NCBI RefSeq assembly: GCF_024505145.1
Contig: NZ_JANIAA010000062.1
Span: 1 to 38,210 of the forward strand
DNA length: 38,210 bases
Direction of reading: 5' to 3'
Source of the DNA: Streptomyces rugosispiralis
GTDB taxonomy: Bacteria; Actinomycetota; Actinomycetes; Streptomycetales; Streptomycetaceae
Part shown: positions 30,818 through 38,210 of the stretch, one piece after another
How positions within the stretch are numbered: the stretch's first letter is position 1
Layout: each line of letters starts with the position of its first letter
The notes under the pieces: generated by a model
Seen by the model: the letters and a program-made list of their open reading frames with translations, nothing else
The model's database searches: none
What the model was told of the DNA's origin: nothing
Program-made: the position numbers and the translations under genes

Positions 30818-32284
30818 ATGCGGCGCAGAACGCTTCTGGCGGCGGCGGGCACCACCGTGCTCGGGACCGCCCTCACGACGGGCACCGCCCGAGCCGACGA
30901 GACCATCGGTGTCGACCCCGGCACCGACCACGGGGCCTGGGAGGGCTGGGGCACCTCGCTCGCCTGGTGGGCCAATCTCTTCGGGCAGCGGGACGACTTC
31001 GCCGATCTCTTCTTCACCACCAAGTCGGTGCGCTACGGCGGCCGATCGCTGCCCGGCCTCGGGCTGAACATCGCCCGCTACAACCTCGGCGGCTGCGCCT
31101 GGACCAGCGTGGGCGGCGAGTCCATGGTGGCATCGCCCAACATCCCCCGGTTCAAGCAGATCGAGGGCTACTGGCACGACTGGAACAGCGAGGACCCCGC
31201 CTCCGCGGCCTGGCACTGGAGCGCCGACGCGGTCCAGCGGGCGGCGCTGGGCAAGGCCGTCCAGCGGGGTGCCGTCAGCGAGCTGTTCGCCAACTCGCCC
31301 ATGTGGTGGATGTGTCTCAACCACAACCCGTCCGGCGCCGCGGACGGCGGCAACAACCTCCAGTCCTGGAACTACCGCCAGTTCGCGCTCTACCTCGCCA
31401 CCACCGCCCGCTACGCCCAGGACCACTGGGGCGTCCGCTTCGCCACCGTCGAGGCGTTCAACGAGCCCTCGTCGGCCTGGTGGAAGGCGGACGGCACCCA
31501 GGAGGGCTGCCACATCGACGCGGCGGTCCAGCGGACCGTCCTCGGCCACCTGCGCACCGAGCTGGACGCGCGCGGCCTGACCGGCACCCGGATCTCGGCG
31601 TCGGACGAGACCAGCTACGACCTGGCCCGCACCACCTGGAGTTCGTTCGACACCGCCACCCGCGCGCTGGTCGACCAGGTCAACGTCCACGGCTACCAGG
31701 GCTCGGGCGGCCGCCGCGATCTGCTGTACGCGGACGTGCGCGCGGCGGGCAAGAAGCTGTGGAACTCCGAGACCGGCGACAAGGACGGCACCGGCCTCAC
31801 CCTCGCCACCAACCTCTGCCTGGACTTCCACTGGCTGCACCCCACCGCGTGGTGTTACTGGCAGGTGATGGATCCCAGTGCCGGCTGGGCGCTGATCCAC
31901 TACGACCCGGACACCGCCCAGCCCGGCGCCGTGCAGACCAAGTACTACGTGCTCGCCCAGTTCACCCGCCATATCCGTCCCGGGATGCGGATCCTGGAGA
32001 CCGGCTCGGACCACGCGGTCGCCGCGTACGACCCGGGGGCGCGGCGGCTCGTGCTCGTCGCCGTCAACCCCGGCGCCGCGCAGCCGCTCACCTTCGATCT
32101 GTCCCGCTTCGGCCAGGTCACCGGGGGTACGGGCGGGCTGGTGCCGCGCTGGTCCACCCAGACCTCGGGCACCGGCGATCTGTACACCGCGCGCCGGGAC
32201 ACGGCGCTCGACGGCAAGCGGCTGAGCGTTCCGTTCGCCGAGAAGTCGGTGCAGACGTTCCAGATCGACGGGGTGACCGAGTAA
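30818..32284 (+). CDS. Secreted GH30-family glycoside hydrolase
   Basis: 488 residues. A twin-arginine signal (MRRRTLLAAAGTTVLGTALT, cleavage near ARADE) points to Tat export. The mature protein has the family 30 (clan GH-A) layout: GWGTSLAWWANLFG near the start, LGLNIARYNLGG, acid/base E216 in EAFNEPSSAWW and nucleophile E318 in LWNSETGDKDG, then a C-terminal beta domain (LVLVAVNPGAAQPLTFDLS). The GWGTSLAWWAN opening resembles bacterial endo-beta-1,6-galactanases and related exo-enzymes, so a plant or fungal beta-galactan or similar polymer is a reasonable substrate guess. The ATG at 30818 follows GGAGGGG with seven bases between. Its promoter region (30573-30817) is shared with the divergent ribosomal-protection gene. 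Confidence 0.92.
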   Translation: MRRRTLLAAAGTTVLGTALTTGTARADETIGVDPGTDHGAWEGWGTSLAWWANLFGQRDDFADLFFTTKSVRYGGRSLPGLGLNIARYNLGGCAWTSVGGESMVASPNIPRFKQIEGYWHDWNSEDPASAAWHWSADAVQRAALGKAVQRGAVSELFANSPMWWMCLNHNPSGAADGGNNLQSWNYRQFALYLATTARYAQDHWGVRFATVEAFNEPSSAWWKADGTQEGCHIDAAVQRTVLGHLRTELDARGLTGTRISASDETSYDLARTTWSSFDTATRALVDQVNVHGYQGSGGRRDLLYADVRAAGKKLWNSETGDKDGTGLTLATNLCLDFHWLHPTAWCYWQVMDPSAGWALIHYDPDTAQPGAVQTKYYVLAQFTRHIRPGMRILETGSDHAVAAYDPGARRLVLVAVNPGAAQPLTFDLSRFGQVTGGTGGLVPRWSTQTSGTGDLYTARRDTALDGKRLSVPFAEKSVQTFQIDGVTE

Positions 32285-32503
32285 GGACTCCGGACTCCTA
32301 TGAGAACTCCGAACTCCTAACTCCTAACGAAATGCTCTTCGACATGGCCGCCCCGCGGCTCGGCATCAGCCGTTCGCACGCGGTTCGTTTGCGGGACGTG
32401 AGTGAGGCGTTTCCGGAACGTCAGCGGCTCCGGGAAAAGTGGTGTTCACACCGCGGGAACGACCGAAGAAGGCTCCCGCACGAAACGCAGGGGGAACCCG
32501 ATC

Positions 32504-33196
32504 ATGCGTACTTCCCGGATTCGTACCGTCACTCTGGCCGCCGTCACCGCCGCGCTGGCGCTGGGCCTGACCGCCTGCGGCGGCGCCGATGGCGGCTCGA
32601 AGGCGGCGGGCGGCGACAGCGCCGCCGGTGGCGCGCAGAGCCGGTCCGTGTCCGGCGGGGACGGCAAGGGCGGCGCGGAGCAGGTCAACAGCGGCGGTGA
32701 CACCAAGGAGGACGCGCGCTCGGCGGCCGCCAAGGGCGGGACGGACGAGATCGCGAGCAAGGCCGCGAAGGCCGCCGCCCGGCAGTGCCGCGGTGACGAG
32801 ATGATGGTCACCGCGGTGCACCGGTTCGCCGGGCAGCAGGGCGACCACCTGCTGATCACCGCGTCGAACGAGGGCGCCAAGCCCTGCTGGGTCACCTCGT
32901 ACCCGGCCGTGAAGCTCGGCGACGACGAGGCCGTACTGCCGCACTCGAAGAAGGACAACCCGGGCGGCGGCAAGCACATCACGCTCCAGCCCGGCGGCAA
33001 GGTGTACAGCGCGGTGAACCTCTTCGACTACGGCTCGGGGAACCAGACGGCGCGGTCGTTCGCGATCTCGCTGCGCGGCGCGGACGGGCACGACGGCCCC
33101 TTCTACTCCGTCGACGCCAAGGGCGCGAAGCCGCAGTTCAGCTGGAACGAGGCCGACGTGCTGAACTGGAGCACCAAGAAGCCGTACGACTTCTGA
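32504..33196 (+). CDS. Secreted lipoprotein, DUF4232-like
   Basis: 230 residues with a bacterial lipoprotein signal: positively charged start MRTSRIRT, hydrophobic core, lipobox LTAC at about residues 22-25. Residues 26-90 are Gly/Ala/Ser/Lys-rich linker. The C-terminal domain (CRGDEMMVTAVHRFAGQQGD, ITASNEGAKPCWVTSYPAV, ending NEADVLNWSTKKPYDF) has the conserved cysteine pair and beta-sandwich pattern of DUF4232 proteins, common surface lipoproteins of Streptomyces with no known function. The ATG at 32504 has AGGGGGAA upstream. The 219-bp region before it holds short ACTCC repeats (about 32285-32327) but no gene. Confidence 0.87.
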   Translation: MRTSRIRTVTLAAVTAALALGLTACGGADGGSKAAGGDSAAGGAQSRSVSGGDGKGGAEQVNSGGDTKEDARSAAAKGGTDEIASKAAKAAARQCRGDEMMVTAVHRFAGQQGDHLLITASNEGAKPCWVTSYPAVKLGDDEAVLPHSKKDNPGGGKHITLQPGGKVYSAVNLFDYGSGNQTARSFAISLRGADGHDGPFYSVDAKGAKPQFSWNEADVLNWSTKKPYDF

Positions 33197-33236
33197 CGGC
33201 CCATCGGCCGGTGACGCGTAGGGCGTGGGGGGCCGG

Positions 33237-33836
33237 TTACGCGGCGAGGTGGCGGACGATCCGGCGCAGCTGCTCCTCCCACCGCCCCCGGAACTCCGGC
33301 GAGTCCGGCTCGATGCCGAAGATCTGGCGGACGGCGTGCGGCATGGTGGCCGGTGCGGAGACCACGGCGTAGCACATCAGCAGCACGGCGGCCGGGTCGA
33401 GGTCGTCCGCCAGCTCGCCCGCCGCCTGCCGGCGCCGCATATCGGACAGGTCCTCGCGCGGCTCGTCCCCCACCTCACCGGTCAGCGCCTGCCAGACGGC
33501 CAGCCGGATGCCGCGGGGGTCGTCGAATGCCTCCCGGAGGTAGCGGATGAGCAACTCCTCGAAGGGGGCCGCGGGGTCGTTGAAGGTCGCCTCGCGCCGC
33601 AGCCACTCGCGGCCCAGCTCCCGGTAGAGGCCCTCCTTGCCGCCGAAGTAGTAGGTGATCAGCTGCTTGTTGAGGCCCGCACGGTCCGCTATGTCCTGGA
33701 CCCGCGCGCCCGCGAACCCCTTCTCGGAGAACTCGTCCATGGCCGCCTCCAGCAGCAGCCGCCGGGAGCGTTCCGGGCACTGCTTGCGCTCCTCGGGGGT
33801 GGGGGCGCGGCGGGGCCTCTTGGACGTCCCGTGCAT
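33237..33836 (-). CDS. TetR-family transcriptional regulator
   Basis: 199 residues. The N-terminal helix-turn-helix is clear: RRLLLEAAMDEFSEKGFAG, VQDIADRAGLNKQLITYYFG, GGKEGLYREL. The ligand domain (FDDPRGIRLAVWQALTGEV, AAVLLMCYAVVSAP) is unassigned. ATG at 33836 is chosen because GAGGAG lies six bases upstream; the ATG at 33845 would overlap that site. Divergent from the NmrA-like reductase across 145 bp that hold a perfect TCATCC-gttt-GGATGA dyad, so it probably represses that gene and itself in response to the reductase's substrate. Confidence 0.92.
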   Translation of the reverse strand: MHGTSKRPRRAPTPEERKQCPERSRRLLLEAAMDEFSEKGFAGARVQDIADRAGLNKQLITYYFGGKEGLYRELGREWLRREATFNDPAAPFEELLIRYLREAFDDPRGIRLAVWQALTGEVGDEPREDLSDMRRRQAAGELADDLDPAAVLLMCYAVVSAPATMPHAVRQIFGIEPDSPEFRGRWEEQLRRIVRHLAA

Positions 33837-33906
33837 CGTCGTCATCTCCTCTTCCTCGGCCCGGACAGGCTAGCCGGGGGTTTCGGCCATGCTCTCATCT
33901 ATTTGT

Positions 33907-33931
33907 TTGACAATTTCATCCGTTTGGATGA
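33907..33931 (+). promoter_or_regulatory. TTGACA -35 box with overlapping TetR-type operator
   Basis: A consensus TTGACA (33907-33912) is followed by the perfect dyad TCATCC-gttt-GGATGA (33916-33931), which would occupy the spacer of the reductase promoter. The surroundings are unusually AT-rich for this genome. The most likely ligand is the adjacent TetR product. Confidence 0.6.
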
Positions 33932-33981
33932 GCCTGGCTGCGGCTACGTAGAAGATCCCGGGACGCGCAAGGAGATCGATC

Positions 33982-34809
33982 ATGTTCGTGGTGACCGGAG
34001 CCACCGGAAACGTCGGCAGTCATGTGGTGAAGCAGCTGGCCGACGCGGGCGCCGAGGTGCTCGCGCTCACCCGCGACCCCGAGGCGGCCCGGCTGCCGGA
34101 GGGCGTGCGGGCGGCCCGCACCGATGAGCTGCCCCTGGACGGCGCCACGGCGCTGTTCCTCAACCCCGCGGTGGTCTGGCAGATCGGGTCCGAGAAGCTC
34201 CTGCGGCGGGCCAAGGAGAGCGGGGTGCGGCGGATCGTGATGCTCTCCTCGTCCTCCGTCCTGTCGGACCTCGACCCCCAGGCGAACCCGATCGGCGTCC
34301 GCCACCGCGCGCTGGAGGCCGAGGTCGAGGCCACGGGGCTGGAGTGGACGTTCGTCCGCCCGGGTGCCTTCGCCGCGAACGCGATGCAGTGGGCGGACCA
34401 GATCAAGGCCGGGGACGTGGTGTACGGGGCGTACGCCGGGGCGCAGATGGCCCCCATCCACGAGGCCGACATGGGCGCCGTCTCCGCCCGCGCCCTGCTC
34501 GCCGACGACCTGGTCGGCCAGGCCCCCGAGCTGACCGGACCCGAGTCGCTGAGCTTCGCCGACCAGGTGCGCGTCATCGGCGAGGTCATCGGACGGCCGC
34601 TGCGGTACGAGGAGATCTCGCACGAGGCGGCGCGGGAGCGGATGTCCGGCGGGTTCGTCACGCCGGAGATCGCGGACTCGCTGTTGCGGGTCTTCGCGGA
34701 GTTGGTGGACCGGCCGCAGACGATCTCGCCGGAGGTGGAGCGCATCACGGGGCGTCCCGGGCGGACGTTCGCGCAGTGGGTGGAGGACCACGTGGCCGCG
34801 TTCCGCTGA
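33982..34809 (+). CDS. NmrA-like NAD(P)-binding reductase
   Basis: 275 residues of the atypical/extended SDR group (NmrA/QOR2-like). The dinucleotide-binding start is MFVVTGATGNVGSHVV with G6-x2-G-x2-G; LTRDPEAARLPEGV follows beta-strand 2 and favours NADP(H) through R/D residues. No YxxxK active-site pair is evident, as in NmrA-type proteins. Later segments EWTFVRPGAFAANAMQW and PIHEADMGAVSARALL are typical of the family. AAGGAG lies seven bases before the ATG. Divergent partner of the TetR gene. Probably a quinone or electrophile-responsive reductase or redox sensor; the substrate is unknown. Confidence 0.9.
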   Translation: MFVVTGATGNVGSHVVKQLADAGAEVLALTRDPEAARLPEGVRAARTDELPLDGATALFLNPAVVWQIGSEKLLRRAKESGVRRIVMLSSSSVLSDLDPQANPIGVRHRALEAEVEATGLEWTFVRPGAFAANAMQWADQIKAGDVVYGAYAGAQMAPIHEADMGAVSARALLADDLVGQAPELTGPESLSFADQVRVIGEVIGRPLRYEEISHEAARERMSGGFVTPEIADSLLRVFAELVDRPQTISPEVERITGRPGRTFAQWVEDHVAAFR

Positions 34810-34943
34810 GGCTGCCGCCGGCCGCGTCTGCGCTCACCGCGCAGGGGCGGGCGATGGTGGACCGACCGGGGTCGCGCCTGCGGCGGGCTTTCCCCTACCC
34901 GCCCCTTCCCACAACCGGGGCTCCGCCCCGGACCCCGCTCCTC

Positions 34944-35029
34944 AATCGCCGGAGGGGCTGATTTCAGCCCGTCCGGGCCTCTTGCTTCCCGATCGCCGGT
35001 GGGGCTGATTTCAGCCCGTCCGGCGATCG
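34944..35029. repeat. Two tandem copies of a Streptomyces palindromic intergenic repeat
   Basis: Both copies share ATCGCCGG, then GGGGCTGATTTCAGCCCGTC (34944-34977 and 34990-35029). The second forms a two-tier hairpin: outer arms CGATCGCCGG (34990-34999) and CCGGCGATCG (35020-35029), inner arms GGGCTGA and TCAGCCC. Just upstream GGGGC-tcc-GCCCC (about 34916-34928) gives another hairpin. Elements of this kind are common between Streptomyces genes and probably end transcription. The rest of 34810-35141 contains no gene I can support. Confidence 0.8.
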
Positions 35030-35141
35030 CCGCGGGCGCGCTGCCCCAGGGGCGGGTCCTGGGAGCCGTACGCCCGGACGGCGCGCGAAACGTTCCGCGC
35101 CGGGCGCGGGCGGTGTGGCGCTCGCCAGCGCCAGGGCCGCA

Positions 35142-36245
35142 TCAGGAGGCGGTCCGCTTGCCCGGCTGCCTCTTCGCGGCGGCCTTCTTGGCCGCGGTCT
35201 TTCCGGCCGCGGCCTTCTTCGCACCCGTCCGCTTCCCCCCGGCGGCCCTTCCCGCGGGCTCCTCCTCCGCGGACTCGGCGGCCTTGGCAGCCTTGGCGGG
35301 CTTCGCCGCCTTCGTCCCGCCTCTCTTCGCCGCCGCGGGCGCCTTCTTCGCGGCCGCGGCCTTCTTCGCCGGTGCCTTCTTCCGCCCGCGCAGCTCGTGG
35401 ACCGTAGCCGCCGCCTCCTCCTCGGCTCCCCCCTCCGACGCCTCCCCGCCCTCCCCGGCCCCCTCGCCCCGCGCCTCCCGGGCGCTGCGGACGCTCTCCT
35501 TCAGCGCCGCCATCAGATCGACCACCTGCGCGCCCGCGGGCCGTTCACCGGGCTCGGCGGTGGGCGTGGCGCCGGACACCTTCGCCGCCACCAGTTCCTC
35601 CAGCGCCTCGTGGTACTCGTCGCGCAGATCGTTCAGATCCACCTCTCCGAGCGTCTCCATCAGCGTGTCCGCGAGGTCCAGTTCGGCCGGTTTCACGGTC
35701 ACCTTCTCCTTGGGGGCCACCCCCGCGGGCTCGCGCACCTCGTCCGGCCAGAGCAGCCGGTGCAGCGCGATGGTGTCGCCCACGACGCGCAGCATCCCCA
35801 GTCGCTCGCGGCCGCGGTGGGCGTATTTGGCGATGGCGACCTTCTCGCTGCGCTTGAGCGCCTCGCGCAGCAGGGTGTACGGCTTGGCCCCGGCGGCGCC
35901 GCTGGTGCCCAGGTAGTAGGCGTCGCCCATCTGGAGCGGATCGATCTCGGCGGCGGAGATGAACGCCTCGATCTCCAGGGTGTGGGTGGTGGGCAGCGGA
36001 AGGGCCGCGAGGTCCTCGTCGGTGATCGGGACCAGCGCGCCGTCCGCGTCCTCGTACGCCCGCCCGATCTCGCTCGACTCGACCGGCTTGTCCTCGAGCT
36101 CGCAGACCTTGCGGTAGCGGATGCGGCCGCTGTCGCGGGTGTGGATCTGCCGGAACGAGATCGAGTGGTCCTCGGTGGCCGGATAGATCTTGATCGGAAT
36201 ACTCACCAGGCCAAAGGAAATGTTCCCATTCCAGATAGATCGCAT
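35142..36245 (-). CDS. ku: Ku DNA end-binding protein (NHEJ)
   Basis: 367 residues. The Ku core opens with MRSIWNGNISFGLVSIPIKI, continues with FRQIHTRDSGRIRYRKVCEL and ends near residue 255 (VVDLMAALKESV). It forms the ring that holds double-strand break ends and recruits the ligase/polymerase. A tail of over 100 residues follows: acidic at first (EGAGEGGEASEGGAEEE), then lysine/alanine rich with repeated PAKKA-type units. Such tails are known in actinobacterial Ku and bind DNA. The ATG at 36245 has AAGGGA at suitable spacing; the upstream frame is antisense to the polymerase gene. Only 30 bp separate it from the divergent LigD-type polymerase gene, so the two promoters must overlap the genes. 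Confidence 0.96.
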   Translation of the reverse strand: MRSIWNGNISFGLVSIPIKIYPATEDHSISFRQIHTRDSGRIRYRKVCELEDKPVESSEIGRAYEDADGALVPITDEDLAALPLPTTHTLEIEAFISAAEIDPLQMGDAYYLGTSGAAGAKPYTLLREALKRSEKVAIAKYAHRGRERLGMLRVVGDTIALHRLLWPDEVREPAGVAPKEKVTVKPAELDLADTLMETLGEVDLNDLRDEYHEALEELVAAKVSGATPTAEPGERPAGAQVVDLMAALKESVRSAREARGEGAGEGGEASEGGAEEEAAATVHELRGRKKAPAKKAAAAKKAPAAAKRGGTKAAKPAKAAKAAESAEEEPAGRAAGGKRTGAKKAAAGKTAAKKAAAKRQPGKRTAS

Positions 36246-36275
36246 GCTTGATCCCTTTCGTGAGATTCTTATCGT

Positions 36276-37226
36276 ATGTCCCCGATCGCGGAGGTGGAGG
36301 GGCGGCGGATCACGCTCAGGAACCTCGACAAGGTCATCCATCCGGCCACCGGCACCACCAAGGGCGAGCTGCTGCACTATCTGGCGTCGACCGCGGACGC
36401 GCTCCTCGGCCATCTGCGCGGGCGGCCGCTGGCGTTCCTGCGCTACCCGGACGGCCCCGACGGTCAGAAGTTCTTCACCAAGAACCCGCCTCCGGGCACG
36501 CCTTCCTGGGTGACGACGGCCGAGGTCACCCGCCATAAGGGGGAGACCGCGCGGCAGGTGGTGATCCAGGACCTGCCCTCGCTGATGTGGTCGGCCAACC
36601 TCGTGGTGGAGTTCCACACCCCGATGTGGCGCGTCGACCAGGGCGTGGGCATCGCCGACCGGCTCGTCTTCGACCTCGACCCCGGGCCGCCGGCCACGAT
36701 CGTGGACTGCCGCGTCGTCGCCGTATGGCTGCGCGAACGGCTGGCCGACGACGGCCTTACGGCGTACGCGAAGACCAGTGGCTCCAAGGGGCTGCATCTG
36801 CTGGTGCCGGTGGCGCCGACCCCCTCCCGGCAGACCACCGCCTACGCCAGACGGCTGGCCCTGGAGGCCGCGAACGCCATGCCGGACCTCGTCATCCGTA
36901 AGATGACCCGCTCGCTGCGGCCGGGGAAGGTGTACGTGGACTTCAGCCAGAACGCCGCCGCGAAGACCACCGCCGCCCCCTACACCCCCCGCGCCGTCCC
37001 CGAACCGGCCGTCTCCGCGCCCGTCACCTGGGAGGAGGTCGAGGCGTGCGGCGACCCGGCGGCGCTGACCTTCCTGATCGACGACATCCCCGCGCGGCTC
37101 GACCGCCACGGGGATCTGCTGGCCCCCCTGCTGAACCCGGCGGAGGGGCGCCCGCTGCCGACGGGCGAGGCCGGGGAGGACGAGGACCCCGGCCAAGGCG
37201 ACGACGAAGGCGCGGCCGACCGATGA
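36276..37226 (+). CDS. LigD-type DNA/RNA polymerase domain protein (NHEJ)
   Basis: 316 residues; a stand-alone archaeo-eukaryotic primase-type polymerase (PolDom) that fills and templates gaps during end joining. Motifs: RYPDGPDGQKFFTKNPP (phosphate pocket), the metal-binding FDLDPGPP (D-x-D near residues 131-133), SGSKGLHLL, and a third acidic residue in VYVDFSQN. The ligase and phosphoesterase modules found in mycobacterial LigD are absent; the ligase is the next gene, overlapped by 4 bp (ATGA). The last 20 residues are acidic. The ATG at 36276 has no Shine-Dalgarno, so translation may be leaderless. Confidence 0.94.
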   Translation: MSPIAEVEGRRITLRNLDKVIHPATGTTKGELLHYLASTADALLGHLRGRPLAFLRYPDGPDGQKFFTKNPPPGTPSWVTTAEVTRHKGETARQVVIQDLPSLMWSANLVVEFHTPMWRVDQGVGIADRLVFDLDPGPPATIVDCRVVAVWLRERLADDGLTAYAKTSGSKGLHLLVPVAPTPSRQTTAYARRLALEAANAMPDLVIRKMTRSLRPGKVYVDFSQNAAAKTTAAPYTPRAVPEPAVSAPVTWEEVEACGDPAALTFLIDDIPARLDRHGDLLAPLLNPAEGRPLPTGEAGEDEDPGQGDDEGAADR

Positions 37227-38164
37227 CGTCGCCTTCCCCCGAGCCGCCCCTTCAGCCTCCCGTGGACGTGGCGCTGGCCCGTGTCGTCCCGATCCTGCCC
37301 ACCGCCCCGCCCGGACGGCGGCTGGCGTACGAGCCCAAGTTCGACGGCCACCGGCTGCTGATCTTCCGGCTGGAGGACACCGTAAGGATGCAGGCCCGCT
37401 CCGGCCGCATTGTCACCCGCGCCTTTCCCGACCTGGCGGCCGCCGCCCGGCCGCTGCCGCCCGGCACGGTCCTCGACGGCGAGGTGGTGGTGTGGGCGGG
37501 CGGCCGTACGGACTTCGCCGCCGTCCAGAAGCGCGCCTTCGCCGCGTCCGAGTCCCGGGCGGGGAGGCTCGCCCGGGAACTGCCCGCCTCCTACGCCGCC
37601 TTCGACCTGCTCGCGATCGGCGCGGAGGATCTGCGGCCGCTTCCGTACGAACGGCGCCGCGCCCGGCTGATGGCGCTTCTCGAACCGCTCGGCCCACCGC
37701 TCCAGGCCGTGCCGATGACGACCGATCCGGAGCTCGCCGCCACCTGGTACGAGTCGCTTCTGGAGATCGGTATCGAGGGCCTGGTCATCAAGGAGCTGGA
37801 CCAGCCCTACCGGCCGGGCCGCCACTGGCGGAAGGTGCGCCATTCGGAGACCCGGGACGCCGTGGTCGTCGGCGTCGTCGGCCCCCGCCTCCGCCCGCGC
37901 GCCCTCGCGCTGGTGCTCCCCGGCGACGACACGCCCTTGATCTCCGCCCCGCTCGCCACGGCCGTCCGCGCCCAGCTCAGCGCGGCCCTCCGCGACCTGC
38001 CCGACCCCGAGCCCCCGCCCGCCGAACTCCCCACCGCCCTGGACCGGGTCGGGGCCGAGATCGCCTACCGTCCCATCGCCCCGGACCTGACCGTCGAGGT
38101 CCGCCAGGAAGGCACGGTCCGCCACGCGGCGACGAGAGTCATGCGCCTCCGCATCCCCGACTGA
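37223..38164 (+). CDS. ATP-dependent DNA ligase (LigD-ligase type, NHEJ)
   Basis: 313 residues with the nucleotidyltransferase motifs of ATP-dependent ligases: motif I EPKFDGHR with adenylated K39, RSGRIVTRAFPDL (motif Ia/II region), VLDGEVVVW (motif III-like), EGLVIKELD (motif IV) and WRKVRH (motif V), followed by an OB-fold-sized C-terminal part. Seals breaks held by Ku after filling by the adjacent polymerase. The start overlaps the polymerase stop by 4 bp (ATGA), so the two are translated together as a split LigD. A hairpin terminator lies 8 bp after the stop. Confidence 0.94.
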   Translation: MTSPSPEPPLQPPVDVALARVVPILPTAPPGRRLAYEPKFDGHRLLIFRLEDTVRMQARSGRIVTRAFPDLAAAARPLPPGTVLDGEVVVWAGGRTDFAAVQKRAFAASESRAGRLARELPASYAAFDLLAIGAEDLRPLPYERRRARLMALLEPLGPPLQAVPMTTDPELAATWYESLLEIGIEGLVIKELDQPYRPGRHWRKVRHSETRDAVVVGVVGPRLRPRALALVLPGDDTPLISAPLATAVRAQLSAALRDLPDPEPPPAELPTALDRVGAEIAYRPIAPDLTVEVRQEGTVRHAATRVMRLRIPD

Positions 38165-38172
38165 CCGCCCGG

Positions 38173-38190
38173 GGCCACCGGCGGGTGGCC
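38173..38190. terminator. Terminator hairpin after DNA ligase gene
   Basis: GGCCACC (38173-38179), a four-base loop and GGTGGCC (38184-38190) form a perfect stem just past the ligase stop codon. Nothing else is seen up to 38210. Confidence 0.65.
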
Positions 38191-38210
38191 GCAGGACGGC
38201 GGGAGGGGGC

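Noticed and set aside
30740..32014. 424-codon minus-strand frame opposite the GH30 gene
   Set aside because: No domain, antisense composition, and the plus strand has clear signal peptide and catalytic motifs.
1..38210. tRNA, rRNA or biosynthetic gene cluster
   Set aside because: I saw no tRNA-like cloverleaf ends, no rRNA conserved stretches, and no polyketide, peptide-synthetase or terpene core enzymes in the window.

Overview
The window is a piece of a Streptomyces (or very close actinomycete) chromosome. This is judged from the very high GC content with strong G/C at third codon positions, GTG starts, and actinomycete-typical families: single-polypeptide FO synthase (FbiC), an XRE/DUF397 pair, a bacterial GOLPH3-like protein, a PknG-type kinase, and Ku with separate LigD-type polymerase and ligase genes. 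The order D,D-carboxypeptidase, GOLPH3-like protein, XRE regulator, DUF397 resembles, from memory, the S. coelicolor scr1/scr2 neighbourhood.

Layout. 1-2.75 kb: fbiC (deazaflavin cofactor F420 precursor), immediately followed on the other strand by a TnpB-like IS element (2.76-4.5 kb) whose protein keeps the three RuvC acidic residues but lacks a zinc ribbon. 4.7-9.6 kb: a small unknown protein, an ADP-ribosylglycohydrolase overlapping tail-to-tail with a GT87 membrane glycosyltransferase, and a sodium:solute symporter. 9.9-11.7 kb: an SDR oxidoreductase divergent from an EthD-like alpha/beta-barrel protein, with two matching operator-like palindromes between them. 11.8-14.3 kb: DUF397, the XRE regulator and the GOLPH3-like protein. 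14.5-19.2 kb: a D,D-carboxypeptidase with a roughly 475-residue acidic cytoplasmic tail carrying five T-x-x-F motifs, then a multi-pass membrane protein. 19.4-27.2 kb: a tightly coupled five-gene minus-strand operon (trypsin-like protease, PknG-like kinase with two zinc fingers and TPR-like repeats, VWA/zinc-ribbon protein, four-helix membrane sensor-like protein, solute-binding protein). 27.7-28.5 kb: a decayed IPT/TIG gene and a 195-bp MITE. 28.5-32.3 kb: a ribosomal-protection GTPase (Tet(M)/OtrA family) with an overlapping upstream ORF, and a secreted GH30 glycosidase. 32.5-34.8 kb: a lipoprotein and a TetR/NmrA-type divergent pair. 35.1-38.2 kb: Ku, divergent by 30 bp from a LigD-type polymerase and ATP-dependent ligase (non-homologous end joining).

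Most interesting: the five-gene operon looks like an enlarged relative of the mycobacterial GlnH-GlnX-PknG signalling unit (binding protein, membrane relay, kinase), with a protease and a VWA protein added. Nearby, the carboxypeptidase tail carries motifs that closely resemble the kinase target segment of GarA/OdhI. A 32-bp palindromic repeat is found once inside the TnpB-like 3' end and once inside the MITE, 25.6 kb apart. All functions are inferred from reading the sequence; no database search was run.
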